The notes beneath the pieces were generated by a model, which was not told the origin of the DNA, ran no database searches, and saw only the letters and a list, made by a program, of their open reading frames with translations. From Streptomyces sp. 378 (lineage in GTDB: Bacteria; Actinomycetota; Actinomycetes; Streptomycetales; Streptomycetaceae): a stretch of DNA of 64,000 nucleotides. The DNA lies in the NCBI RefSeq assembly GCF_030124145.1, contig NZ_JASKMS010000006.1, forward strand, positions 62,001-126,000, read 5' to 3'. Position numbers and translations under genes: made by a program. This document shows, piece after piece, positions 19,463-29,345 of this stretch (position 1 is its first letter; every line of letters begins with the position of its first letter).

Positions 19463-20289
19463 CTCTCTCCCAGCACTGCTTCGATCAACGCCAGCGATTC
19501 TGTCGGAGTGTGGGCCTGGGCGCGAAGAATCCCGTATGTACGCTCAAGCTGCCGCACCTTGTGACGCTCGGTGTGCACACGACTGTCGCCTTGTACCTCC
19601 GTGTACGCGATCCTGCGCCCATCCTTGACCTCCATCAAGGTGAACGGGCCAGCGAGTCCTGCATGTTCCTGGCGAGACAACGGCATCACCTGGATCACCA
19701 CGTTGCGCTTCTCCGCAATCAGCATGAGGTGCTCCAGCTGGCCTCGCCAGACAGCCCCTCCGCCGAGCGGCCGAAGCAGGACAGCCTCCTCGATCACAAA
19801 GCTCAAGTGCGGCGCCGGACATCGGGAGAAGATCTCCTGCCGTGCCATTCGAGCGGCTACTCGCTGCTCCATGAGCGCTTCGTCCAACAGCGGCTGCCAC
19901 ATGGCGAACACCGCTCGCGCGTACTCCTCCGTCTGCAACAGGCCGTTGACCAGCTGAGTGTCATACACATGCAGCTCGATCGCCTCGGCCTCCAACTTGG
20001 CTGCGTCCCGGAAGAACGCCGGATATTGCGCCCGAGCCACCTCCCCCTTGCTCGCGCGCAACACCCCACCTGCGTCCAACACTTCATCCGACTGGTCGAT
20101 GAACTTCGGCGGCGGAATGCGTCTCCCCTGCTCGAATGACGCGATCGTCGAGGCCGAGTATCCGGTCAGCGACCCGAGCCTCGCGCGGTCCATCCCCGCG
20201 CGCTCCCGGAACAGCTTCAACTGCCGCCCGAACACGCAGAGCATGCCCGTCCCGACCTCGTACTCCGGCTGCTGAACCTCGTCGTCCAC
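19459..20289 (-). CDS. HTH (XRE) regulator with DUF5753 / Scr1-type domain
   Basis: A 276-residue regulator. GTG 20289 is chosen as start because of the GGAGGAG ribosome site; the frame continues upstream without a better one. The XRE helix-turn-helix lies at about residues 20-70 (RQLKLFRERAGMDRARLGSL, SASTIASFEQGRRIPP). The rest is the DUF5753 sensor domain (LVNGLLQTEEYARAVF, FVIEEAVLLRPLGG, VVIQVMPLSRQEHAGL, FTLMEVKDGRRIAYTE). It shares a divergent intergenic region (20290-20462) with the histidine-kinase-like ATPase gene, so it may control that gene and itself. This regulator trio is common in Streptomyces. Confidence 0.93.
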   Translation of the reverse strand: MDDEVQQPEYEVGTGMLCVFGRQLKLFRERAGMDRARLGSLTGYSASTIASFEQGRRIPPPKFIDQSDEVLDAGGVLRASKGEVARAQYPAFFRDAAKLEAEAIELHVYDTQLVNGLLQTEEYARAVFAMWQPLLDEALMEQRVAARMARQEIFSRCPAPHLSFVIEEAVLLRPLGGGAVWRGQLEHLMLIAEKRNVVIQVMPLSRQEHAGLAGPFTLMEVKDGRRIAYTEVQGDSRVHTERHKVRQLERTYGILRAQAHTPTESLALIEAVLGER

Positions 20290-20462
20290 GCCGCGGCTCC
20301 TCCCGTACGACCACCACGCCCACCGAACTGGACCCAACGTGCGGCCCCGGGAACCGGTCACGCCCGACACCACGTACAAGCTCACCGCCCACGTGTACAG
20401 CCAGCACCCGTCAGCGCATCGCTCCTGGTCAACGCTACGCAGAGTCCGCGACCGTTGACCCC

Positions 20463-21053
20463 ATGAAGTCAGCAACTCCCCCGAACGGGCATATGCCGCA
20501 GCATCCCGCACTCGAACGCGAGTTCACCATGCGCTTCACATCGACCCCGCGCGGTGCCCGCCTCGCCCGCCGACTCGTCTCGCACCGCCTGAACGAGTGG
20601 GGCCACCCGTACACGACCCCAGTCAACGAGACGCTCACCCTCATCACGGCGGAACTCACGGCCAACGCCGTACGCCACGGCCACGTCCCAGGCCGGGACT
20701 TCCACGTCCAACTCACCCTGGTCGAAGACATCGTTCGCATCGAGGTGACCGACACCCGCGCCGAGAGGCAGCCTCCGGCCTATCCCGCGGCGACCGACGC
20801 ACTATCCGAGTCAGGCCGGGGCCTGCTTCTCGTGGCCGCCCTCGCGGACGACTGGGGCGTCAGACCTCGCCCAGCAGCACCGGGCAAGACCGCATGGGCG
20901 GAGTTGCAGGCACAGCCCAAGGGCCACCCAGTCACGCACCGGGTGGCCCTCGAACCGACGGATCTCGATTTGCTCCTGGCTACTGCTTCGCTGCTGCGCG
21001 ACGACCTCGGGTCGCGGCCGGGGGACGCCAGTTGCGGAGGTCGTCGTCCGTGA
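20463..21053 (+). CDS. histidine-kinase-like ATP-binding protein (anti-sigma type)
   Basis: A 196-residue GHKL-ATPase-fold protein resembling SpoIIAB/RsbW-like anti-sigma factors of Streptomyces. The N box is LITAELTANAVRHG, the G1 box is IEVTDTR, and the G2 box is SESGRGLLLVAALADDWG. It sits divergent from the DUF5753 regulator, its usual partner. Its last 25 codons run into the 3' end of pglX on the other strand (74 bases shared), so both transcripts would overlap convergently. No target sigma factor is encoded nearby in the island. Confidence 0.85.
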   Translation: MKSATPPNGHMPQHPALEREFTMRFTSTPRGARLARRLVSHRLNEWGHPYTTPVNETLTLITAELTANAVRHGHVPGRDFHVQLTLVEDIVRIEVTDTRAERQPPAYPAATDALSESGRGLLLVAALADDWGVRPRPAAPGKTAWAELQAQPKGHPVTHRVALEPTDLDLLLATASLLRDDLGSRPGDASCGGRRP

Positions 21054-24000
21054 GTCCATGCTCACCCTGCTTCTGCTGACGGTAACCGGCGAAGAAGTCC
21101 GCCGGGGAGCCGCTGTAGAGCATGTCGGACTCGTTGTGCCACTGGGACAGCCACGGCTGGAGTTCCAGCAAGCCGGCGAGGAACGGCGTGATCTCCTCGG
21201 TGGACAGCGCGGTGTTGGTGAAGTACGTGGCGAGGGCCTGCGCCTGCTCCTGGTGGTCCCAGCCAGCCCACCCGTACAACTCGGGGGTGGCCGCATTGGT
21301 CTGCCCGTAGGAGATGAACCGCTCCTTGGGCACGTCGAGCTTGCCGCGTGCCCTCCAGTAGGAGGGGCGAAGGAAGTCGGCCGAGGTGTACTTCGGCGGC
21401 ACGGGAATGGAGTCCCGGATCTTCCGCTTGGCGGGCTCGTCGGGCGCAGCGTCCTCCTTGCGCTGGAGGTCCCACACCTCTTCCCAGTCGGCCCGCTTCT
21501 TCAGGCCGGAGGGCTTGTAGCGCAGGGTGGAGAGGAACGGCACGTGCTCGTCGCTGATCAGCTCGGCAACGACCTTCGCGAGTTCCTTGCGGGGCGCGTA
21601 GAGCGTGGCGACAGAGACGAAGTCCTCGTCACGGGAGAGCCCGTCGGTGAGGCGGGAGAGGGTGAGGATGGTGGGCTGACCGTTCTCGTCGAACCAGTGG
21701 TCACGGTTTTCCATGCGGTCGAGTAGCCAGGAGCGGAGGGCCTTCTCCTGGAGCGCGTCCCACCCCTCAGTGGCCCAGCGACGCTTGTATTCGGGGCGCT
21801 CGACCATGCCGATGGCGCGGTTCGACTCAATGGCGTCGATACGCTTCTGGACGATCTCGCGGTAAGGGGCGGGCCAATGGGCCGGGATCTCCGCTGTAGG
21901 AGGGAACTTGTGATTGTGGTGTCGGAACCACGAGGTGTTGACCTCGCCGTGTTCCATCTTGCGGGCCAACACGATTGCGAAGGCTCGTTCGGAAGATGCG
22001 ACCACAGGAATTTCCCCGGCGGGCGCAATCATTTCCTGGTCAAGGAGACCGTATAGAGAGTAGACCTCCCAGTCCAATTCTTCCTGGATAGCAATCATGC
22101 GGCCACGGATGGTCTCCCACTTCTCGCGAGCCTCACGCAAAGCAGCCGCAACAGGGACACTATTGGAGGCGATAGCGGAGGGGCTTGTGGCAGCCAACTC
22201 CTGAGCCAGACCGTCCAGAGCAGTTCCGAGCTTCGCCGGAAGTTCAGAAGGAAGCGGAAATTCTTCAAGCTTAGTCCCTGTGAACTCAAAACGGTGCTCC
22301 CAAGGCTCATCGGCTCCTGCTACATCCGCACCGGGGCGCCCCTTGTCATGGCTGACCTGCCGCAGCCAAAACCCAGCCGTAGAGCTGTTGAGCAACCCAA
22401 GCAACCGCACGTGTTCCTCTTCACTCGCCCCTTCCCGCAACTTGATCACCGGCGCGGTCCTGGTGAAAGCGCACCCACTACGGTCCAGCACCACATGATT
22501 ATGTGTGGCGACGAACGCAAAATTCAAAGACCATGGATGCGCATCCGTGTCCTTGGGAAGCTGATGCCACTCCCACCATGACCGACCGTCTCTGAAGTAG
22601 GTCCCTCCCGAGAACGTCGACCGGTTACCCAACTCGGTCCTGCTTGGCCACAGCAAACGAGCAATGTTGGGCATCGAGGTGAGGGATGCAAGGGAACGCC
22701 GTGAGTCGTATGGATGAATCACGGAGTTGCCGCCAGCGAGCTCGTAGTCGCGGACTTCGTCCCCCACACCGATCCGCTTGACAAACTCCTGCTCGGCACG
22801 GCGATTCCGCAGCGTCCGAGCAGGCATCGTCAACGCATCGTCTGCGTGGGTATCCCCATAGAAGCCGATACGAGCAACGCTCGGCTTGAGTGTTGACACA
22901 CGAGTCGTTGCCAGCGCCTCGACCAACTCCAGTCCGCCGTCAGTCAAGATCCAGGGCTTCTTGGCGAAGTATCGCGCTCGATCCAAATCGTCCACAGACA
23001 CCCACTGGCTCACCGATCCCGGCTTATCGATCTGTTCGACGATCGCCTGCCAGACCAGACCCTCTTCTGCATTCTCGGGCGCGGAAGGCTCGCCCTGCAC
23101 GCTTCGAACGGTCCGAATGACCGGAGATCGTCCTGCTCCACCTCGCTGCTTACCAACGAGAATGACCGTGGGCGTCCCATGCCCTGGAATGTAGGCGCCG
23201 GACGTGTCAACGACCTCGGTCAACTCCACTGCGTGCCCAAAGTAGCCCTCAATGAGCTTCGTCCCAAACTCGCGCTTCATGAAGGAGTTAGCGGTGATCT
23301 TCCCAACCATGCCGTATCCCCGTCCTTCGGCATCCCCGCGTATGGCCAGTTCGAAAAACCGCTGGGCGAACGGAACCGAAAGCGCGTAAGTGCCCGCGCA
23401 CGCCGGATACAGCTCGCGATAAAGCTCATTGAGCTTCTTATCCTTGACCGTGATGTACGGCGGGTTCCCCACCACCACGTGATACCACCCCGGCTTAAGG
23501 ATCTCCGGGTACTGGTGCACATCCTCCGTGGTGTATTTGAACTCGGCCAGTTCGTCCGCGAGGTCCTCGTCCACCTCACCGAACAGATTGCCCTGCTGAG
23601 AGCGGCGGGCCTTGATCAGCGAGTCACCGACAGCCAGATGAACCGGCCACTCATACTTCGCAGTCTCCTCCAGCGTCCGCACCCCGCTAGCCGCCATAGC
23701 CGCGATCAACAACCGGAACCGAGCAATAGCCACCGCGAACGGATTAATGTCCACCCCGTGCACAGAGTCCAGCGCAGCCCGCACCCGCTCATGCACATCC
23801 CGCCCCGGCTGCCCCTCCCCCCACAACCGCACCAGCCGCCGAAACGCCCCCAACACAAAGTGCCCCGACCCACACGTAGGGTCGATCATCTTCAGTTCCT
23901 CATACCCGAACTCCCGCACCGCCGGATTCATCGTCCGGTCGAGGATGAACTCCTCCACGAACTCCGGTGTCTGGAGCAGCGCGTACGTCTTCCGGGCGGC

Positions 24001-24600
24001 CTCGCTCAAGTCCTGGTACAGGTCGCCCAGGAACCGCGTGTCCCACCCCTCCGTGCCGTCCTCGTTCAGCGGGTCGGTGAAGTCGTGGACGAGGACGCCC
24101 GCCTCGTCCCTCCCCCGCCAGAACTCGACCAGATCCCGCGCCCCGTCATGCGACAGCGGAACCTGATACAGCGGGTTGTGCCGCTTGTCGAAGAGAAGCC
24201 GTCCCGCCTGGCCCTGCCCCAGTTCCTCGAACGCCTTCTCCAGCCAGCCCCGATATGTCGGATCCTCGTCCGACTCCACGTACGCGTCGTACCGAGACTC
24301 CGCCAGCTCCCGCCGGTCCCCGTCCGGCCCCGTCAGGTACGGCTCCGGAATCAGCCGGTTGTCCTCGCAGAACCGTACGAAGACAGTCCCCAGCACCCAC
24401 GCCACCGCGACCTGCGTGACCCGCTCATCGAGCCACGAGGTCCACGTCGCCGCCGTACGCCCGAGCTTGCGTGCCTGGTCGTACTCGGCCTTCAACCGCG
24501 CGCCGACATCCCCGAGCGCCTTCACCTGGCGCCCAAGGTCGGTCTCGACCGCCTTGACCTGCTGCTTCAGGTCGTTCAACAGAGCCTTGCGGTCGATCAC
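20980..24600 (-). CDS. pglX: BREX-2 adenine-specific DNA methyltransferase PglX
   Basis: A 1206-residue N6-adenine methyltransferase starting at GTG 24600, which overlaps the pglW stop as GTGA; a longer open frame upstream lies inside pglW and is not used. SAM-binding motif I DPTCGSGHF is at about 240-248, and catalytic motif IV NPPY at 379-382. The C-terminal two-thirds holds the target-recognition and Pgl-specific parts. In BREX, PglX marks host DNA at a non-palindromic site and is needed for defence (established). Bases about 21950-23420, covering the region after NPPY, have markedly lower G+C than the rest of the gene, as if the specificity segment had been exchanged. The 3' end overlaps a plus-strand gene by 74 bases. 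Confidence 0.95.
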   Translation of the reverse strand: MIDRKALLNDLKQQVKAVETDLGRQVKALGDVGARLKAEYDQARKLGRTAATWTSWLDERVTQVAVAWVLGTVFVRFCEDNRLIPEPYLTGPDGDRRELAESRYDAYVESDEDPTYRGWLEKAFEELGQGQAGRLLFDKRHNPLYQVPLSHDGARDLVEFWRGRDEAGVLVHDFTDPLNEDGTEGWDTRFLGDLYQDLSEAARKTYALLQTPEFVEEFILDRTMNPAVREFGYEELKMIDPTCGSGHFVLGAFRRLVRLWGEGQPGRDVHERVRAALDSVHGVDINPFAVAIARFRLLIAAMAASGVRTLEETAKYEWPVHLAVGDSLIKARRSQQGNLFGEVDEDLADELAEFKYTTEDVHQYPEILKPGWYHVVVGNPPYITVKDKKLNELYRELYPACAGTYALSVPFAQRFFELAIRGDAEGRGYGMVGKITANSFMKREFGTKLIEGYFGHAVELTEVVDTSGAYIPGHGTPTVILVGKQRGGAGRSPVIRTVRSVQGEPSAPENAEEGLVWQAIVEQIDKPGSVSQWVSVDDLDRARYFAKKPWILTDGGLELVEALATTRVSTLKPSVARIGFYGDTHADDALTMPARTLRNRRAEQEFVKRIGVGDEVRDYELAGGNSVIHPYDSRRSLASLTSMPNIARLLWPSRTELGNRSTFSGGTYFRDGRSWWEWHQLPKDTDAHPWSLNFAFVATHNHVVLDRSGCAFTRTAPVIKLREGASEEEHVRLLGLLNSSTAGFWLRQVSHDKGRPGADVAGADEPWEHRFEFTGTKLEEFPLPSELPAKLGTALDGLAQELAATSPSAIASNSVPVAAALREAREKWETIRGRMIAIQEELDWEVYSLYGLLDQEMIAPAGEIPVVASSERAFAIVLARKMEHGEVNTSWFRHHNHKFPPTAEIPAHWPAPYREIVQKRIDAIESNRAIGMVERPEYKRRWATEGWDALQEKALRSWLLDRMENRDHWFDENGQPTILTLSRLTDGLSRDEDFVSVATLYAPRKELAKVVAELISDEHVPFLSTLRYKPSGLKKRADWEEVWDLQRKEDAAPDEPAKRKIRDSIPVPPKYTSADFLRPSYWRARGKLDVPKERFISYGQTNAATPELYGWAGWDHQEQAQALATYFTNTALSTEEITPFLAGLLELQPWLSQWHNESDMLYSGSPADFFAGYRQQKQGEHGLTDDDLRNWRPPAATRGRRAAAKQ

Positions 24601-27600
24601 TTGACGTCTCCCTCGACACCACTGGCACTTGCACTTGCACCCGCACTTGCCACACCGTCGCCGGACCCCCGATGGACGTTGCCCACCCACGTGTCCGGAA
24701 GCTGGATCCACTCCCCCAGGCCGGCCTGGTACGGCACGGCCACCTGCCCGAGCCGGGGCTCGCGCGAGGGGTCGCTCTGCGGGACCAGGAGCCACAGCCC
24801 CCGCCCGCCCCGCCGGGCCGCCGACGCCAGCCGGTCCAGGACGCCCATCGCGTCGTACCGCGCGAACACCCCGGCCTCCGTCAGCAGCACAGGACCGACA
24901 GGACCGGCCCCGCCGCCCCCGCCACCGTTGCCAAGCAGCTCCGCGATCCGGGGCTCCACCGCGCCCCACGCCGTCCGCACGTACTCCGCGAACCGCACCG
25001 CGCCCTTCGAGCCCGGCTCGGCGGCGTCCGCCTTGAGCAGGGTCTCCCAGGTGGGCTTGGTGCCCGGCGTGACCTGCGCGTGCAGGGCCTCCAGGAACAG
25101 CTCGGTCACCGACACCGCATCCGTGCCCAGCCGCTCAGCGCTCAGCTCCCGCACCGCGTCCCGCACCAACTGCTGCCGTACGGTCAGCACCCGGTACCCG
25201 TCCCGGCGGGCCGACGCGAGCAGCCGTTCCTCCGCGCGTACCGCGCCCGCGAGCTGCGGGTCGTCGGCGTACCGCGTCACCGCACCCGTACGCGTCGACT
25301 GCCGCCACGCGCCCGTCGTCAGGTAGCTCGACGCGTCGTCCGCCCGCGCCGACAGGTAGCGCAGCACGCCGTCGCGTTCGTGCATGCTCAGCGACAGTTC
25401 GAAGCCGGCGTCGCGCAGCGCCTTGGTGAGCGGGCCGCCCGTCGGCAGGTCATGGGTCGTGCCGCCACGACCGTCGGGGACGACCATCTCCGGGAAGCGA
25501 GCACGGACCCGCTCGTGCACGGCCTCGCCCGTCAGGCCGGGCTGCAGTCCTTCCGGCAGACCGTGGATCCAGCGGACGAGCCCGGCCTGCGTGAGGCGCA
25601 GCGCCCGGACCAGCGGCAGGTCACGCGGGTAGATCTCCAGGCGCGGAGTGGCCGCGGCGTTCACCGACGCCGCAGCCGCCAGCTCCACCATGCGCCGCTC
25701 GTCCCAGTCCACCGCGCCCGGCGGCACCGTCAGCGCCCCCAGCTCGGCCAGGACAGTCGCGGCCGTCGGCAGGGTGTCCAGCTTGGCGAGCCGGTCGGCC
25801 GTCTTGCCCAGGCGGGTCGCGTACTCCAGCAGGCCCGGCGCGGTCGGGGTGTCCGGGCCGTCGTTCTCCCGGACGTCGAGGGCGAGGAGGCCGGCGCCCA
25901 GGGACTCGTCCGTGGCCTTGCGGTTCGGCTGGTGCTGGAACTCGGCTTCCTGCGGCAGCAGTTGCTCGACCTCGACCACGGCCCGTACGGCCGCCAGTGC
26001 CATCGCGCGCCGCTGCTCGCGCCCCGCGAGATGCGTGCCGCGCCGGACCGCCAGGGCGTCCGCGATCTCCACTGCCGAGGCGACCCGGCCCATGCTCACC
26101 AGCAGGTCGATGATCTCCTCGCGCAGTGCCTGGACGGCGGGTTCGGTCTTCCAGCGCTTGCGCTCGTCCTTGAGCATCTGCGGGATGCGGCCCTGGCTCA
26201 GGCCAAGGGCCTCCGCGACGTCCTTCTGCTTCGGCCAGACGCCGATGTCCGGCAGCACGCCGTGCTCGTCGGGCAGACGTAGCAACAGCCGTACCATCTC
26301 CGCCTTGTTGCGGTTGGAGCCGTTGTTGTTGACGGCCGGTACGAAGACCGTGGCCAGGGTGTCGAGACTGACCGAGCGCAGGGTGCGCGGGGACAGCGCG
26401 CCCGCCGACTCACCCTTCGCCAGCTCCCCGACCAGGGCCGACTCGGCGGCGGTGAGCTGCTCCAGCTCCTCCTTCGCCTCGGCCCGCCCCTTTGCCGTCA
26501 GTGGCGAGACGGGGATCTCGCGCAGCCGCTCGCCCCACTCGCGCTGCCGCTGCTGGACCTCGTTGCGGGTCTTGGCGCCCAGGCCGGGGGCGTTGACGAG
26601 TTTGCGGCGGCTGTAGTCGAGGAGTTCGCCGACGGTCGTAATGCCCAGGCCGTACAGGAACGACTGAGCAGCGGGCGTCAGTCCGGATACCGTCAGCGGA
26701 GTATCGCGCGTGACCTCGGCGGCGAGGCGGTCGCGCTGCTGCTCCGCGGTCTCCGGCTCGGCGTCCGCGATCGCCGCCGCGGCGGCGCCCTCGGCGGGCA
26801 CCCCCTCCCCCGTGGTCGGAGCGGCCGGGGCCGGGTGGCGGGAACGGTGGCTGGACGGGACCGTCTGGGAGGCGTCGAGGAAGACCTTGCGCCAGGCGTC
26901 CCGCATCGGCTTCAGCTCGGGGAAGCGCTTGGCGGCGTCGCGGTGCAGGGCCTTCTGGAAGAAGGCGACGAGACCGTCCCGTACGGCGGGGTCGAATGCC
27001 TCGGCCGCGATGGTCGGGTACGGCCACTCCTTCGCATCGGTCATGCGGGGCAGGAGACTGCCGTCGCCCCACTTGGGCAGCTCGCCGGAGGCCATCTGGT
27101 GCAGGGTGACGGCGACGGCGTACCGCTCGGCGTGCGAGTCGTACGAGCCGCGGGTGATGACGTCGACGAAGGGGTCGAGGTAACCGTCGGTGCCCGCGTT
27201 GGTGCTCTTCGCCGGATAGCCGGCGAGGGAGAAGTCGATGAGGACGAGTTCGCGGGTGCGGTTGGGGCGGATGCGGATGGCGATGTTGTCGGGCTTGATA
27301 TCGCGGTGCCAGACGCCCTCGCCCTCCAGGAAGTCGACGGCTCCGAAGAGGTAGTCGCCGTACGCCTCCAGTTGGTCGACCTGGAGGCGGCCGTTCTCGC
27401 GGAGCTGGCGGGCGACGGTCTCCTCGCGGCGGCGCGGGCGTGCGCCGCCCTCGGTGCCCTGTCCGCTGTCGTCGCGCTCGTCGCCGACGTACTCCAGCGC
27501 CAGGACGGTTCGGCCGCCGATGTGCAGCGGCTCGGGTTCGACGAGGCGGATGATGCCGGAGTGGGGGCGCAGGCGTCCCATGGCCTCGGCCTCGCGGGCG

Positions 27601-29345
27601 AGGATCTCGCTGCGGCTGTCGGAGAGGGCGACCTTCAGCACGGCCAGCGGGCGGGTCCTGCGGGCTTCGGCCTGGAGGTCGCGGACGAGGAATGCGCGGC
27701 TGGTGGAGCCGGTGCCGAGGCGGCGGCGGATCTCCCACCGGCCGGCGAACACGTCACCGGCGACGGCCTCCAGTGGGTCCTTGTCAGCGGCGGTTCCGTC
27801 GTCCTCGTCGTCCGGCCCCTCCGTGGCGGTGGCCGCCTGGGACGGGGCGGTGAGGGAGTCCTCGACGATTTCCAGCAGCTCCAGGAACTCGTCCACGCTG
27901 GACAGTCGCTGGCCCGGCCGGTAGGCGGTGGCGGCCTGCACCAGGTCGTCCACGTCCTCCGACAGGCCGTCCACCAGGGAGCTGGGGCGCAGGCCCTCCC
28001 CCGCCTCCAGGCGGGCCAGCAGCTCGGCCTGGCCGGCGGCCGGGGCCTTGCCGGTGACCAGCAGGTAGGTGAGGACGCCGAGCCCGTACACGTCGAGGTG
28101 GACCGGGTCGGGTTTGAGGGCGGTGAGTTCGGGAGCGAGGTAGGGGTCGGCGTCGTCGGCCAGGTGCATGGCGGACAGGGCGGTCGGCGCGAAGCGGGTC
28201 ATGCCCTGGCCCTGGCCCTGGCCCTGGGAGGAGTCGCCGCTGCGCTGGGTGGCGATCTGCCAGTCGGAGATCTGGAGGTGCGGCGTGAGCCAGGCGGCCT
28301 CCTCCCCGACGGCCCGGCCCTTCCTGCCGCGCGGCCGGGGGACGACGAGCACGGAACGGGCGGCGAGGGCGCGGTGGTGGATGCGGCTGGAGTGTGCGGA
28401 GCGCATGGTCTCGGCGAGCTGGCGGACCAGGGCCATCCTGCCGAGGATGTCCAGCTTCTCGCCGTACTGGACCAGGTACTCGTCCAGCTTCAGGGTGTCC
28501 GGGTGGTAATCGAAGATCAGCGCGGGGCCCGCGGCGTGCCCGGAGGGGAAGTACTGCTTGAGTTGGACCACGCCCGGGTGCTTGAAACGGCCCAGCACGG
28601 CGGCTTCGCGCCGGGCGGCGTTCTCGACGGACTGGCGCAGGGAGGCGTCGGAGCCGCGCTCGCTGAGATAGATGCGGACGCGGGCGGCCTCGGGGAGGTC
28701 ACTGTGGCGGGCGAGGTAGTCCGCCCAGGTGGGCCCGGAGTCGAAGGACTTCCGCTCCAGCTCGTACGGGCCAACCTTGTACTGCGCGTCGCTCTTGCGG
28801 ATGCCGATGGTCTTGAGGGCCGCCTCGATCTCGCGCGAGCCGGTCGCGGTGATGCGGCGCCGCTCGTCACGCGGTGGCTGCTTGAGCATCTCGACCAGTT
28901 GGTGGACCGTGTACACGCCGTTTTGGTCGTGGGCGGGCAGGCGTACGCGGAGGCTGTTGTCCGTGAAGCAAACAGCCTCGGCGACCCAGACCCGCTTGTT
29001 GCCGGGCAGCGCGAGCAGGCCGGCCAGTTCCTTGGCCTTGCGGTTGACCAGGTGCAGCGGGTTGCCGTGCGTACGGCGGCGGCCACCAGGGGTGGTCTGC
29101 ACCCAGGTGCCGTTCTCGGAGGTGACCGAGCCGTGCCAGTCCTTGAGCTCGATCATGCAGACGCCGCCGGGGGCCACCACCAGCAGGTCGACCTCGCGGA
29201 CGTGGCCGGTGTTGGCGGTGAAGGTGAAGTTCGACCAGGCACGCCAGGGGTCGGAGTCCGGCAGCTTCTCCCGGATCGCCTCCAGGCCGCGGCGTTCGTG
29301 ATCGAACTCGGACTCGGTGACCGTGACCCACCGGCCTTCCCGCAT
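24597..29345 (-). CDS. pglW: BREX-2 Ser/Thr kinase PglW with NERD domain
   Basis: A 1582-residue protein from ATG 29345, preceded by GGGGAA. The N-terminal NERD nuclease-related domain shows EVDLLVVAPGGVCMIELKDW (Asp53, Glu66, Lys68). It is followed by a degenerate kinase-like unit (HRALAARSVLV where HRDxKxxN is expected, and SDW for DFG) and then by an intact kinase: GTGSTS glycine loop, VLKVAL lysine, HRDIKPDN catalytic loop, and DFS in place of DFG. The C-terminal third has helix-hairpin-helix-like (GITTVGELLDYSRRKL) and HTH-like (LGLSQGRIPQML) segments. The family autophosphorylates; its targets are not settled. It heads the pglW-pglX operon. Confidence 0.95.
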   Translation of the reverse strand: MREGRWVTVTESEFDHERRGLEAIREKLPDSDPWRAWSNFTFTANTGHVREVDLLVVAPGGVCMIELKDWHGSVTSENGTWVQTTPGGRRRTHGNPLHLVNRKAKELAGLLALPGNKRVWVAEAVCFTDNSLRVRLPAHDQNGVYTVHQLVEMLKQPPRDERRRITATGSREIEAALKTIGIRKSDAQYKVGPYELERKSFDSGPTWADYLARHSDLPEAARVRIYLSERGSDASLRQSVENAARREAAVLGRFKHPGVVQLKQYFPSGHAAGPALIFDYHPDTLKLDEYLVQYGEKLDILGRMALVRQLAETMRSAHSSRIHHRALAARSVLVVPRPRGRKGRAVGEEAAWLTPHLQISDWQIATQRSGDSSQGQGQGQGMTRFAPTALSAMHLADDADPYLAPELTALKPDPVHLDVYGLGVLTYLLVTGKAPAAGQAELLARLEAGEGLRPSSLVDGLSEDVDDLVQAATAYRPGQRLSSVDEFLELLEIVEDSLTAPSQAATATEGPDDEDDGTAADKDPLEAVAGDVFAGRWEIRRRLGTGSTSRAFLVRDLQAEARRTRPLAVLKVALSDSRSEILAREAEAMGRLRPHSGIIRLVEPEPLHIGGRTVLALEYVGDERDDSGQGTEGGARPRRREETVARQLRENGRLQVDQLEAYGDYLFGAVDFLEGEGVWHRDIKPDNIAIRIRPNRTRELVLIDFSLAGYPAKSTNAGTDGYLDPFVDVITRGSYDSHAERYAVAVTLHQMASGELPKWGDGSLLPRMTDAKEWPYPTIAAEAFDPAVRDGLVAFFQKALHRDAAKRFPELKPMRDAWRKVFLDASQTVPSSHRSRHPAPAAPTTGEGVPAEGAAAAAIADAEPETAEQQRDRLAAEVTRDTPLTVSGLTPAAQSFLYGLGITTVGELLDYSRRKLVNAPGLGAKTRNEVQQRQREWGERLREIPVSPLTAKGRAEAKEELEQLTAAESALVGELAKGESAGALSPRTLRSVSLDTLATVFVPAVNNNGSNRNKAEMVRLLLRLPDEHGVLPDIGVWPKQKDVAEALGLSQGRIPQMLKDERKRWKTEPAVQALREEIIDLLVSMGRVASAVEIADALAVRRGTHLAGREQRRAMALAAVRAVVEVEQLLPQEAEFQHQPNRKATDESLGAGLLALDVRENDGPDTPTAPGLLEYATRLGKTADRLAKLDTLPTAATVLAELGALTVPPGAVDWDERRMVELAAAASVNAAATPRLEIYPRDLPLVRALRLTQAGLVRWIHGLPEGLQPGLTGEAVHERVRARFPEMVVPDGRGGTTHDLPTGGPLTKALRDAGFELSLSMHERDGVLRYLSARADDASSYLTTGAWRQSTRTGAVTRYADDPQLAGAVRAEERLLASARRDGYRVLTVRQQLVRDAVRELSAERLGTDAVSVTELFLEALHAQVTPGTKPTWETLLKADAAEPGSKGAVRFAEYVRTAWGAVEPRIAELLGNGGGGGGAGPVGPVLLTEAGVFARYDAMGVLDRLASAARRGGRGLWLLVPQSDPSREPRLGQVAVPYQAGLGEWIQLPDTWVGNVHRGSGDGVASAGASASASGVEGDVK

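Noticed and set aside
24601..24969. N-terminal extension of PglX upstream of GTG 24600
   Set aside because: It lies within pglW in another frame, is Arg/Gly-rich without similarity to the family, and the GTGA overlap gives a natural start.
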